A stretch of DNA of 64,000 nt from JAXGXJ01 sp963816155 (GTDB lineage Bacteria; Actinomycetota; Thermoleophilia; RBG-16-64-13). The stretch lies in the NCBI GenBank assembly GCA_963816155.1, contig CAWFJE010000011.1, forward strand, positions 310,001-374,000, written 5' to 3'. Each line of letters begins with the position of its first letter. The first letter of the stretch is position 1. Below the pieces are notes generated by a model, which did no database searches, was not told the origin of the DNA, and worked only from the letters and a program-made list of their open reading frames with translations. The position numbers were made by a program, and so were the translations under genes. Positions 1 through 8,884 of this stretch are shown one piece after another.

Positions 1-156
1 CTTCCATTCCGCCCTCAGCCGCCAGTCTCCCCATCCATCGACGAACTCGATCTGCAGGGAATCGTTCAGGCAGGCCCCCAGGGGTACTCCCATGAAGAGC
101 GGCTCAGACAGTCGGTCCTCGATGGTGCGAAAGACCGAGGCCGAAATGCTGGACGT
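1..156 (-). CDS. 5' part of an unidentified gene running off the left edge
   Basis: The minus strand is open from about 156 to the window edge and encodes roughly 50 residues with ordinary composition (for example EPLFMGVPLGACLNDSLQIE). An AGGAGG element (about 164-169) precedes it, but the codon at the right distance is ACG (154-156). The first in-frame ATG is at 93. Either the start is at 93 or a base error hides the real start. It lies just downstream of the aminopeptidase-like gene in the same direction and probably belongs to the same glycan locus. No family is recognised. Confidence 0.35.
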
Positions 157-204
157 AAGTATCCTCCTGGGCAAACTACTCAACTCTCTCCGGCGACGGC
201 CCCA

Positions 205-1509
205 TCAAGAACCCGCCGTCGTCGCGACTTCGCGGATCAATCCGGTGTCGATGAGGACATCGATAACACCGTACAGGTCTGCAGCCGGGACACCGATGAT
301 GTCGCTGATGCCCACGAGGTCGTTACTTCCATCGGCGTATGCCAGTACGTCCATCATCGTCTTGACATCCGCACGCAGGCCCCGCGTGCTCAGCGTGGGA
401 TAGAGATTCCGACCGCTGAGAAAGGGTTCACCGATGCATGTAGCCTGGTAGACCCTGTTCCTGTCCAGCAATCGGAGGCAATCTCTCAAGACTTCGAAAC
501 TACCCCGAAGACCCGCGGGGCTGACCAAGTCCATATCGTCCAGAGAAGTGTGGTAGCCGGGGTATGTTCCGTACTCGGAGCGCATCACCGAGACGACCGG
601 CAGCTCGACTCCGGGGCTGCAATACTGACGCTCGTCGCTCCCACGATCCAGAAACGAGTAGCGGATGAACTCCGGCTGCTGGCTCTTCAGAATGTTGAGT
701 GCGACTCTGTCCGCCAGACTCGTGCCATAGCGTGAAGCAAGGTACGAGAAAGGACCGTTGTCGCCGACGCACGTCACGACAAAGCCCGCGACTACGCGCT
801 GCTTCAGATGTTCCAGGTTGAGGCTGAGGTAGGTCAAGGCTCCGATCGTCTCCGGCGCGATGACGATCCTGTAGCTCAGCCGCCGCGGCTGCGACAAGAT
901 CCATTTTGCCAGCCAAGTGGTGACCACGGGACCTGACAGTTCGTTGTTCGCCATCGACGGATGGCAGATGTAGGTGGAGAGGAGCACTTCATCGTCCGAT
1001 TCGCCGGGGATCAACAGGTCGCCGTACGTCAGCGAACCGTCCCGCAGGTCGCTGTCAATCACCACTCGGTAGAGACCGTCCCCAAGATGGAGGCGCTGCC
1101 GGTGCGACAGGCAGAATCCCCAACGCTCTTCGTAGTATGACGTCACGTACGGGATCGCATCGGGCTGATCGGGAATGGAGTGCAGATGCTCCTGAAGCTC
1201 AGCAAAGGAAACCGTCATGTCGACGGGAACCGAATAGCCCACCACGTGCAGGTTGTTGTCGGCAAAATCGACTATCTTCCGGCCTTCGGGGTCGAGGATG
1301 TAGGCCCCTCGTATGTTCCACTCTCTTGGCACAGTCCAGTCGAAGACCCGGGTGCCCGAGGGCACTTCGTGTATGGCCAACGGGATGTGCTCTTGGAGCA
1401 CGGCCAACGACGTGCGCACACCTTCTCCCGTGATGCTGCGACAGACGGGAAGCAGCCGCTCGACCAGCTTGTGCATGGCTGCCGGTTCCGGATCAGATCC
1501 GTCGATCAT
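205..1509 (-). CDS. DUF4910/DUF2172-type aminopeptidase-like protein
   Basis: A 434-residue protein resembling the zinc-aminopeptidase-like family (M28-type fold with DUF2172 insert and C-terminal winged helix, DUF4910) often found in surface-polysaccharide loci. Visible motifs are ICHPSMANNELSGP near the middle and RSEYGTYPGYHTSLDD further on, which carry the expected His/Asp/Glu metal ligands. The C-terminal 80 residues look like a small helical domain. I place the start at ATG 1509 rather than 1554, because the longer version runs further into the upstream gene; 17 bp overlap remains, suggesting coupling. Its substrate is unknown; a role in modifying a nonulosonic or amino sugar is inferred from the neighbours. 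Confidence 0.75.
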   Translation of the reverse strand: MIDGSDPEPAAMHKLVERLLPVCRSITGEGVRTSLAVLQEHIPLAIHEVPSGTRVFDWTVPREWNIRGAYILDPEGRKIVDFADNNLHVVGYSVPVDMTVSFAELQEHLHSIPDQPDAIPYVTSYYEERWGFCLSHRQRLHLGDGLYRVVIDSDLRDGSLTYGDLLIPGESDDEVLLSTYICHPSMANNELSGPVVTTWLAKWILSQPRRLSYRIVIAPETIGALTYLSLNLEHLKQRVVAGFVVTCVGDNGPFSYLASRYGTSLADRVALNILKSQQPEFIRYSFLDRGSDERQYCSPGVELPVVSVMRSEYGTYPGYHTSLDDMDLVSPAGLRGSFEVLRDCLRLLDRNRVYQATCIGEPFLSGRNLYPTLSTRGLRADVKTMMDVLAYADGSNDLVGISDIIGVPAADLYGVIDVLIDTGLIREVATTAGS

Positions 1510-2914
1510 GTGCGTCTTTCTGTGCCTGTCGATAGTCTTCAAGTCTGCCGACATCCTGCCAGTACTCGATTATGGGAAAGCTGACAACGATTCGCCCTGC
1601 GTCCAGCAAGGCTCTGATCAGATCGGTCATATCAAACCGCTCGCCCTCAGGGATGAGGTCATAGGCCGTCGGTTCGATAAGGTACACCCCAGCGTTGATG
1701 AGGACGGTCAGCACAGGCTTCTCCCGCAGCCGTGTGACACGGACATCCTCGCAATCGATCACCCCAAATGGGACGCTCATTTCGTGCTTTCTCACCCCCA
1801 CGGTCATCTCCGCGCCGTGAGTCCGGTGGTAGGCAAGCATGTCCTGAAAGGACACGCCGGTAAGGACGTCACCGTTAAGCACCAGGAGAGGCGACTGCGG
1901 ACGCTCGAGGAGCCTCAGCGCCCCGGCCGTTCCCAACGGCTGGTCCTCTTCGGTGTAGTCGATGTGGACCCCGAACTCCTCGCCATCGCCGAAATGCTGG
2001 CGGATAGTTTCCGAGAGGTAGTGAGTGGTCAGGCTGATCTCGCGGATACCCGACCTGCGCAGGTGCCGGACGGTCCGCTCGAGAAGCGGCCGATCCCCTA
2101 CCGGGAGCATGGGCTTTGGAGTCAGAGCCGTCAGCGGCATCATGCGCTTTCCGTAACCGCCCGCCATGATGACTGCTGCCACATCCACGCGGGAATCGTC
2201 GATGAGATCCCTACGCAGTATGAAGTCCACCAGTTGCCCGACCGCGTTCACCACCGGTAGGTGATTGATGTCGCGAGAAACCATGAGGCGCAACGCGTCG
2301 GCTGCCGAAACGGGCGCGCGCGCAGTCACCGGGTGAGGCACCGCGAGCGTCGTGCAGGGTTCATCCAAGGGCGCTCCCTTGAGGATAGCGCGACGAATAT
2401 CGCCATCGGTGAGAAGGCCTAGGAGCTCTCTGTCGGGCCCGCAGAGGACGATTCCTCCGGTACCCGCTGCATCCAGGTGAGCGATTGCCTCGGTGATGGT
2501 GGCGTCAGGTGCCAGAATCACGCTCTCCAAGCGCTTCTGTGCGGCAAGACGGAGCGAATCCTCGGTTATCAGATCGCGCCTCAGCAAAAAGTCGTGAAGC
2601 TTCCCGCGGCCGTCAACAACTGGAAGATGGTTGATGTCGTGCCGCATCATCAGCAGCAGGGCATCGCCGGACGACATCGACCCACGGGCGACGATCGGAT
2701 CTTTGTTGGCGATCGCGCCACAGGAACCACTGAGCGAGACACCACGAAGAACAGCTCGGCGCACATCGCCATCGGTCAAGAGGCCCACCATCGCCTCGGC
2801 TCCGTCGCAGACCACCAGGGCTCCGGTTCCCGCTCGATCCATGCGCTCGAGGGCCTCTGCCAATGGGGCCTCAGCTTGGATCGTGACGTCCTGGATGCGG
2901 CTCTTCTCGCTCAT
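1493..2914 (-). CDS. PtmE-like sugar nucleotidyltransferase with two CBS pairs
   Basis: 473 residues. Residues 1-120 and 121-240 are two similar blocks, each a CBS pair (GLLTDGDVRRAVLRG against GLLTDGDIRRAILKG; DINHLPVV in both). From residue 246 comes a nucleotidyltransferase with the signature IMAGGYGKRMMPLT and TPKPMLPVGDRPLLE, then LVLNGDVLTG and the acceptor-site segment INAGVYLIEP. Campylobacter PtmE, a GlcN-1-phosphate guanylyltransferase of the legionaminic-acid route, has CBS domains before the same catalytic domain. CBS pairs usually bind adenine nucleotides, so allosteric control is likely. The ATG at 2914 is preceded by GAGAGG. Which NTP and sugar it uses cannot be read from the sequence. 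Confidence 0.82.
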   Translation of the reverse strand: MSEKSRIQDVTIQAEAPLAEALERMDRAGTGALVVCDGAEAMVGLLTDGDVRRAVLRGVSLSGSCGAIANKDPIVARGSMSSGDALLLMMRHDINHLPVVDGRGKLHDFLLRRDLITEDSLRLAAQKRLESVILAPDATITEAIAHLDAAGTGGIVLCGPDRELLGLLTDGDIRRAILKGAPLDEPCTTLAVPHPVTARAPVSAADALRLMVSRDINHLPVVNAVGQLVDFILRRDLIDDSRVDVAAVIMAGGYGKRMMPLTALTPKPMLPVGDRPLLERTVRHLRRSGIREISLTTHYLSETIRQHFGDGEEFGVHIDYTEEDQPLGTAGALRLLERPQSPLLVLNGDVLTGVSFQDMLAYHRTHGAEMTVGVRKHEMSVPFGVIDCEDVRVTRLREKPVLTVLINAGVYLIEPTAYDLIPEGERFDMTDLIRALLDAGRIVVSFPIIEYWQDVGRLEDYRQAQKDAHDRRI

Positions 2915-2926
2915 GTAGAACCTCTC

Positions 2927-4351
2927 TCAGCCTGCCGCGATCTTCGCGGCAGCGGGCTCATTCCAGTGCTTGGTGTTCACGGCACCTGTGCGTGGATCCA
3001 TAGTGACCACGGTCCCGATCCCGAAAGCGTTGTTGGCCGCGATTCCGATGGTCTCGAGGGCCCGCAAAGGGAACGTCTCCTCATCCAATACGTACTGCCA
3101 CCGCTTGAAGGGCTCGTCCATGTCGAGATTGTCATGGTGATAGGTACCTGTGACCGTCTTGAGGGCCAGCCACGGTTGAGGACCGAATGTGGGCACGTCT
3201 GATGAGATTCGCAGGACATGCCGCAGGCCGTCAAGCTCCTCAAGGGTGAGAGCCAGGCGGCAAGGCGTTTGCGGGCTCAGCCTCAGAGCCGCTCTCATCG
3301 CCTCAACCGCCTCCGAGTACTTGAAGCGAGTCGCAGGGAAGTCTCTCGCAACCTTTCTGAGCAGGGTCCTGACACCATCGACGTCGGTACGCAGGTCGCG
3401 AAAATCATGATTTGTTATCGCCAATACCACTGGCCTGCCCGCGGAAGCCTCCTCAAAAGCCGTGCGCACATCTGCTTCAGTGAGCAATCGATACCTTGTG
3501 CCCACATTGAGACAGCGCGCGATCCAGCGGCGGCACGTGCCCGGCACTTGGTAGTCATCGTGATCCGGACGGTATGGGGACCACGTTGCCGGCGCGCGGC
3601 GCCAATCGCCCCATCGTCCGGTGTCAAGACCTTGCTGAGAACGATCGTCAGGGCTTGGCACGACTGCCTGATTCGCGAAATCGAATGGGATGTGCTGCTC
3701 GAGAAACCAGTGGCTATCCGGTCTGGTTACGTGAAAGCCCGGTCGGTTTGCCGCGGGAAACCACTGTCGATCGATCACACGTCGCGACAGGATCTGGTAA
3801 AGACTGTCGGAGGAGGCCCACCAATGGGTGGCGCAACGATGGGCCTCCCGCCCAAAGGAGTGAGGATGGTAATGGAAGTGCACCCCGTCCTGGTCCGCTC
3901 CTTGCTCTTGCAGGACCTGGCGATAGTGGTCGAAGACGTTGTGAAAGCCTATGTCGCGACGTCGCGGATTGACCTCATAGTCCACATGGTCGACGCAAAA
4001 CCAGTTGTAGATCCAGCCACCGCCGGCTGAATCTAGGACTTGAGAACGGTATTCACACGAAAGGCACGAGGCAAGCAGGCTGTCTACGCGCTCCCAGGAG
4101 TCGTTGTAGGTCAGAAGATGAGGATCCAAAACTCTCTGCACGTGAGCCTCCAATCCCCCGAGGGGGACCTCGCCCGCCTGCAGTCTGCGAAGCAGGGCGG
4201 TGCTCGGCTCAAGCTCCAGCCCAAAGATGGTCTTCAGTCGTTCGAAGGTCGCCTGCACCGACTCGTGAAGTGGACCCTCTGTGTCCACACAATGGACAAC
4301 GTATACGGTGCCAGACACGACGCCTACAGGTCCCGCTGGGAGCAGTTGCAC
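2927..4351 (-). CDS. Polysaccharide-deacetylase-like protein of the glycan locus
   Basis: 474 residues. The N-terminal strand VVHCVDTEGPLHES and later HFHYHPHSF look like the metal-binding Asp and His strands of NodB-type (carbohydrate esterase 4-like) deacetylases, with a further conserved-looking segment ITNHDFRDLRTDVDG. A C-terminal 100-residue domain is rich in aromatic residues and could bind sugar. The start is GTG 4351; a second GTG (about 4315) just before VVHCVDTEG is possible. It sits between neuB and the PtmE-like gene with 10-12 bp gaps, so it is co-transcribed. Family membership is a motif-level inference. Confidence 0.6.
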   Translation of the reverse strand: MQLLPAGPVGVVSGTVYVVHCVDTEGPLHESVQATFERLKTIFGLELEPSTALLRRLQAGEVPLGGLEAHVQRVLDPHLLTYNDSWERVDSLLASCLSCEYRSQVLDSAGGGWIYNWFCVDHVDYEVNPRRRDIGFHNVFDHYRQVLQEQGADQDGVHFHYHPHSFGREAHRCATHWWASSDSLYQILSRRVIDRQWFPAANRPGFHVTRPDSHWFLEQHIPFDFANQAVVPSPDDRSQQGLDTGRWGDWRRAPATWSPYRPDHDDYQVPGTCRRWIARCLNVGTRYRLLTEADVRTAFEEASAGRPVVLAITNHDFRDLRTDVDGVRTLLRKVARDFPATRFKYSEAVEAMRAALRLSPQTPCRLALTLEELDGLRHVLRISSDVPTFGPQPWLALKTVTGTYHHDNLDMDEPFKRWQYVLDEETFPLRALETIGIAANNAFGIGTVVTMDPRTGAVNTKHWNEPAAAKIAAG

Positions 4352-4361
4352 AGCCCCTGGT

Positions 4362-5414
4362 TCAATCTAGATCCTTCCAATGGACGACCTGATCCTCAGT
4401 CATATCATCGGCAATCTTGCGCCCGACCACATAGCGCACTTCGTCGGGCCGGATCCCGGTACCGGGGCGTTTGGCATCCAGATCAGCCTCGGTGAGCACG
4501 TGCCCTCGCGGCAAGGGGCGGGCAGTGACGAGGCTCCGTCTCATTACGGTCCGCTTCTCGAACTCCGCTTGGCTCACCGTACGATGGCTGTTTCCCAGAG
4601 CGGTGAACACATCACGCCCCCCTTCGACGATGGCACGCAACTCGACGGTATCGGCAGAGATCGCGTGGTCCCAACCAGGCAGGTTCTTGTCGAGCGTGAA
4701 ATGCTTCTCGATCACCGAGGCTCCCAAGGCGATCGCGGCCAGCGGAATGGCGGTCCCCAGAGTGTGATCGCTGAACCCTACCGGGACGTCGAAGGCCTGA
4801 CGGAGCGTGGCCATGTTACGGAGATGAACTGTCTCCATGTCGGGAGGATAGACCGAGACGCAGTGGAGCAAGACGATATCGTCGTTGCCCTCGCTTCGCG
4901 CGGTCTCGATGGCCTGGTCTATCTCAGCAAGCGTCGCCATTCCCGTGGCGATCATCAATGGACGTTTCGAACTGGCTGCGTACCGCAATAGGGGGAGATT
5001 GATCACGTCCATGGAAGCGATCTTGATGAATGGGACGTCGAGCTCGTTCAGAAGGTCCACCTCATCCCTGGAAAATGCACTGGATGAGAACGCTGTGCCC
5101 CTCTTGAGGCAGTGTTCCCGCGCCTCGCGGTGCTGCTTGGGAGTGAACTGATAGGCCCGCACCATCTCGCGAAGGGAGCCGAAGTGCTTCTTCTTGTCCG
5201 AGTACTCCGTGTTCCTCTCGTACTCCTCGCGCGCAATCAGCGACGACTCGCTCCACGACTGGAATTTCACAGCGTCGGCTCCCGCAGATGCCGCCGCGTC
5301 GATCAATCGCCGACACAGGTCCATGTCACCGTTATAGTTGGACCCTATCTCAGCGATGACATACGGAGGCTTGTCGGTTCCGACCAGCGCACCACCCAAC
5401 GCGACCGTCTTCAC
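4362..5414 (-). CDS. neuB: N-acylneuraminate/legionaminate-type synthase NeuB
   Basis: Condenses phosphoenolpyruvate with an N-acyl hexosamine to form a nine-carbon acidic sugar. The 350-residue protein has the TIM-barrel motifs VIAEIGSNYNGD, DAVKFQSW, IKIASMD, GFSDHTLG and IEKHFTLDK, then a C-terminal SAF (antifreeze-like) domain with RSLVTARPLPRGHVLTEADL. The start is GTG 5414, preceded by AAAGGAG, and overlaps the stop of the upstream glycosyltransferase as GTGA. The motifs do not separate sialic, legionaminic and pseudaminic synthases; the PtmE-like neighbour favours legionaminic acid. Confidence 0.93.
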   Translation of the reverse strand: MKTVALGGALVGTDKPPYVIAEIGSNYNGDMDLCRRLIDAAASAGADAVKFQSWSESSLIAREEYERNTEYSDKKKHFGSLREMVRAYQFTPKQHREAREHCLKRGTAFSSSAFSRDEVDLLNELDVPFIKIASMDVINLPLLRYAASSKRPLMIATGMATLAEIDQAIETARSEGNDDIVLLHCVSVYPPDMETVHLRNMATLRQAFDVPVGFSDHTLGTAIPLAAIALGASVIEKHFTLDKNLPGWDHAISADTVELRAIVEGGRDVFTALGNSHRTVSQAEFEKRTVMRRSLVTARPLPRGHVLTEADLDAKRPGTGIRPDEVRYVVGRKIADDMTEDQVVHWKDLD

Positions 5415-6328
5415 GGCTTCTCCTTTCCCGATTCCCACATACCCCGGAGCGACGGGCACGCGACCCATGACCACCATATCGGCTCGATGACGAGAGCATT
5501 GAGTGCATCCGCATATTCCACGAGAAGGCCCGGTTCCAGGACGACGCGGCGGTAGAACCTGCCGGTGTCTTCGGCTGCCCTGTTCAGGGAGGCCACTCGC
5601 TCAGGAAGCGAGTGCCGGGGCAGCGCCGAGAGCAGCAATTCGTAGTGCTTGAGCACACGCTCGGTGTCGGCCTTGATCTGCTGCGAAGTATAGGGCGGCT
5701 TCACCTTGACCATGTTGGCGCCGTGTTGTCGATAGTCCATGCCGACCTCGTTGTCGAAAGCCATGCTGGCCCCGAGGAGCCACGCCCTCGTGGCCAGGTA
5801 CCAGTCAACGAGGCTCACGGAGGGTGGGATGGGGAGGCACTGACGCAGGAGTTGTGTGCGGTAGGCGGAGTTGGAGAGTCCGAATACGTTACCGCGAGGC
5901 AGCACATCCTCGCACCTGGCTGCTGACGGCAGCGCAATTAAGCCACCGTGCGGTTCGCCGCGCTCATCCACGAGACGGAGAGCGCAGCCGACGAGTTGGC
6001 TCTTCTGGAGATGCCCGCGCGCCACAGCCACCCGGGTCGGGTGTAGCACGTCGTCGCTGTCCACGAGCACTACGCTGTCATGAGAGAGGACGATCTGCTC
6101 CAGGGCCCGCTGTCTGATCTGAGCCGGGGTGTCCCCCTCCTCTCCCTGCACCCAGAACGCACCAGGGTCGCCGCCCATGGCCGACGTCACGGCATCAATA
6201 CTGAGCTCATCGAGGCCCACCCAGAGCCGAAAGCCTCTATCGGTCTGGTCAATCAAGGACTCGTGCCACGAACGTAAATAGCGCTCGCACCCGGGAAACA
6301 TGGTTGTGTACAGAGCCAGAGTGGTCAA
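5411..6328 (-). CDS. Family 2-like glycosyltransferase
   Basis: 305 residues with a GT-A fold pattern: an N-terminal beta strand (TTLALYTTMFPG), a nucleotide-binding region and the metal-binding DSDD motif in VVLVDSDDVLHPTR. VDWYLATRAW may be the acceptor-side acidic motif. It lies between neuA and neuB, so it probably transfers a nonulosonic acid or assembles the same glycan; the donor is not determinable. Its stop overlaps the neuB GTG start, which implies translational coupling. Confidence 0.75.
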   Translation of the reverse strand: MTTLALYTTMFPGCERYLRSWHESLIDQTDRGFRLWVGLDELSIDAVTSAMGGDPGAFWVQGEEGDTPAQIRQRALEQIVLSHDSVVLVDSDDVLHPTRVAVARGHLQKSQLVGCALRLVDERGEPHGGLIALPSAARCEDVLPRGNVFGLSNSAYRTQLLRQCLPIPPSVSLVDWYLATRAWLLGASMAFDNEVGMDYRQHGANMVKVKPPYTSQQIKADTERVLKHYELLLSALPRHSLPERVASLNRAAEDTGRFYRRVVLEPGLLVEYADALNALVIEPIWWSWVACPSLRGMWESGKEKP

Positions 6329-6341
6329 GCGACCTCCACGG

Positions 6342-7088
6342 TCAATGGCTCTGCTCGCGCTGCATTCTCAGCAGCAACTCGGCCATGACCCAATCGTCTT
6401 CTGTATCGATATCGACACCCCTGGTCCAGGGTATCTCCCAGCCTGTCTTGTCAGGAACGTGGTAGGTCCCTTGCGCGCGCAGAGTCTGCTCCGCAGCCCA
6501 CCATATGGCACCAGTGGGGCAGAAAAGCTCCGGTAAGTCTTGGCTGCGCGCCGTCAGGGATTCCTCGAATAGGGGTGCAAGCCTAAGATCCTGGTCTCGC
6601 CTCATGGCCCACCAGGGATTTTGCCAACCGAAGCGCACCACCGACAGCTGCGAATCAGCGCCGGTCCGCACGAATTGCCTGTGGCTATCTGTGATGTCCG
6701 CGTCGGTGCGCAGGGGACAGTTGGGCATCAATTGGCACACGTGTTCAAACTGCCCGCCGAGAGAATCGAGCCGCTCCAAAACGTCCTTCGTCACGGCAGA
6801 CACAGGCACGAAATCGTCGGCCAGCCGAGAGTCGCGCAAGAAGGGGACTTCGGCGCCAAAGCTGGTGGCGACGGCTGCGATCTCTTCGCTGTCGGTGCTT
6901 ACGATCACCCTCGCGAAGAGGGAACTCTTCAAAGCCGCCTCGATGGTGTGCGTGATGAGCGGGCGACCATCGAATTCCCTGATGTTCTTGCCGGGGACCC
7001 GCTTGGATCCACCCCGGGCCGGGATGACTGCGAGACAGGAGGAACTCTCCGTGCGGACGTCTGCATTCAGGTGCGAAGGCTCGGTCAC
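6342..7088 (-). CDS. neuA: CMP-N-acylneuraminate/legionaminate cytidylyltransferase NeuA
   Basis: Activates the nonulosonic acid with CTP. The 248-residue protein carries the family signature LAVIPARGGSKRVPGKNIR, then VSTDSEEIA and the C-terminal segment GVDIDTEDDW, the usual second metal-binding Asp region. I choose GTG 7088, because GGAGAG precedes it and it forms a GTGA overlap with the restored neuD stop; the longer open frame upstream is neuD sequence read out of frame. Co-transcribed with neuD, the glycosyltransferase and neuB. Confidence 0.9.
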   Translation of the reverse strand: MTEPSHLNADVRTESSSCLAVIPARGGSKRVPGKNIREFDGRPLITHTIEAALKSSLFARVIVSTDSEEIAAVATSFGAEVPFLRDSRLADDFVPVSAVTKDVLERLDSLGGQFEHVCQLMPNCPLRTDADITDSHRQFVRTGADSQLSVVRFGWQNPWWAMRRDQDLRLAPLFEESLTARSQDLPELFCPTGAIWWAAEQTLRAQGTYHVPDKTGWEIPWTRGVDIDTEDDWVMAELLLRMQREQSH

Positions 7089-7714
7089 TTGACTCTCCGG
7101 CACGGCGCGCCAGCATACACACCCGGAGTCGTGATATCCCGGGTGACCGTCGAACCGGCGCAGATGAGACAGTCGCCGCATATCGCGATGCCGTGTACGA
7201 TGTTAGATCCGATGCCCACCATCGTGTTCGTGCCAATGGTCACCCCGCCGCTCAATGCCACGCCGGGGGCCAGATGTCACGTTGTCGCCCAGATGGCAGT
7301 CGTGCTCCACAGTGCTGCTGGTGTTCAAAATGCACAAGCGGCCGATCGTGGTTCCGGTGTTGACGACGACACCGTCGAGAACGACCGTCCCGCCGGCGAT
7401 GGACACGTCTTCGTTCACGATCGCGTGTGGCGAGACGATCACGGGGAACACCAAGCCGAGTGCCCCTACGCGCGAGCAGATCTGCAGCCTCGTCGCTGAG
7501 GCATCTACTTTTCCCACCCCGATCACCGCGTCAGATGGATCGTCGACCACAGCAAGCCTTAGGAGCGCATCATCGCTCCCAGAGCCAGCTCGCCCCCAGG
7601 ATGGTGCCCTGATCATCTGGATCGGTATAGCCCACGACTGGCTTCGACATTTTGTTCAGCAAGCTGATAAGGACCTTTGCGTGCCCCCACCGCCAATGGC
7701 ACGGTCCTAGACAT
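7085..7714 (-). pseudogene. neuD: NeuD-type sugar O-acetyltransferase, three frameshifts
   Basis: Hexapeptide-repeat acetyltransferase of the NeuD/PglD type. Reading across three frame changes gives HAKVLISLLNK, VVGYTDPDDQGTILG, NTSSTVEHDCHLGDNV, SGGVTIGTNTMVGIGSNI and TTPGVYAGAPCRRVK. Each break falls in a run of five identical bases (C 7684-7688, C 7593-7597, G 7265-7269 on the plus strand). Removing one base from each restores about 208 codons, the normal family length, ending in a stop that overlaps the neuA start. This pattern fits sequencing or assembly error as well as real decay. Confidence 0.8.
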
Positions 7715-8013
7715 TGCCGGCTCCGTACTGAGCGCCAGAATCCCGAAGGAAGGCGTCTAGCGATCGCCCACCCGAGGAGCCTGCGGACCTATGCGATACT
7801 GAAGTGAGGAGTGACGGTAGCAATGTCACTTTCTAGCTGGCCTCGCAACGATTGTTTGTGCGGTTCTCCCCTGAATGCCAAGACAGCACGCGGACCGGCC
7901 CGTGACGTCGATCTAGTCGCGATTCTACCAGACCTCATTCGCCAATCGCGGGGTTGCGGTCTGTCGTCCCGACCAACGATCCGACTTGATAGCGGCGCAC
8001 CAAGCTGTCATCT
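7715..8013. other. Divergent intergenic region, perhaps with a lost 5' gene end
   Basis: Lies between neuD (minus) and the methyltransferase (plus). A plus-strand frame from ATG 7823 contains NDCLCGSPLNAK and later RGCGLSS, reminiscent of the Cys-rich zinc-binding start of some glycan-locus methyltransferases. It ends at 8017, two frames away from the downstream gene. It may be the true N-terminus separated by indels. Otherwise I see no feature. Confidence 0.25.
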
Positions 8014-8023
8014 TTGAAGTACT

Positions 8024-8737
8024 TTGAGGCGCGAGCACAGACGACTTCGACTGGACCGCAGAGTATCCGCTGACATCATCCAGTGGGATATAGCGACTTG
8101 GAAGCCGGCCCTAGATTTCTGGCTGGGACGAACTGGGCGTCTTGACGGTAGTATCGCCCTCGAACTCGGCACCCGCGATGGCGGTCTTTCGCTGTTCCTG
8201 GCACTGGTGGGATGCCGCGTAATATGCACGGATGTCAGCGGTCCAACGGAGGACGCGAAACAGCTTCACTTTGACTATGGGGTTCGGGACGCGATTTCTT
8301 ACGAGTGCGTAGACATTCGTCACATTCCGTACCCTAACGACTGCTTCGACGTGGTGATACTCAAGTCGACACTGGGCGCCCTGGGCAATGCTGGCACCCA
8401 GCTTGAGCCACAGTCGGATGCTGTAGCGGAGGTCCACCGTGTTCTGCGGCCGGGAGGAGTATTCCTCTTCGCCGAGAACATGGCAGGCTCGGCCGCGCAC
8501 GCCTTACTGCGAAAGCACTTCGTGCCCTGGGGGCGTGAATGGCTGTACTTCACCGACGCGCAACTCAGGCAGCTGCTATCGGGTTTTCGTGAGGTCGACT
8601 TGCGCTTCAGCGGGTTCGCGTCTGCTTTCGGGCGACGTGAATGGCAACGAACGCTTCTCCACGGTCTCGACAGACTCCTTGTGCCCGTGCTACCTGAATC
8701 AGAGCGCTATGTCGTGTTCGGCTGCGCCCGGAAGTAG
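8024..8737 (+). CDS. SAM-dependent class I methyltransferase, 5' end frameshifted
   Basis: 237 residues. Motif I is IALELGTRDGGLSLFLA, with an acidic residue at the end of the next strand in VICTDVS; then PNDCFDVVILKST (motif IV region) and LRPGGVFLFAEN, all typical of Rossmann-like methyltransferases. The first 15 codons of the open frame look wrong: adjacent frames encode LKYFEARAQ (from TTG 8014) and TDDFDWTAEYP, which together lead into ADIIQWDIATW. Two indels near 8040-8075 are therefore likely. A sugar or glycolipid substrate is inferred from context. Confidence 0.72.
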   Translation: MRREHRRLRLDRRVSADIIQWDIATWKPALDFWLGRTGRLDGSIALELGTRDGGLSLFLALVGCRVICTDVSGPTEDAKQLHFDYGVRDAISYECVDIRHIPYPNDCFDVVILKSTLGALGNAGTQLEPQSDAVAEVHRVLRPGGVFLFAENMAGSAAHALLRKHFVPWGREWLYFTDAQLRQLLSGFREVDLRFSGFASAFGRREWQRTLLHGLDRLLVPVLPESERYVVFGCARK

Positions 8738-8884
8738 GCCCCGATTGAGACGACGACCGGGCTCCAACGGGCAACGTGCATTTACGTTCCGTCCGGCCGC
8801 CGGTTTGAAGGTTGCTCCGATTGCCCGCGAGGACTAAGCTTGTCGACAGCGTTGCGTGGTCTATGAGGAGAGAGGGGCCCTAGA

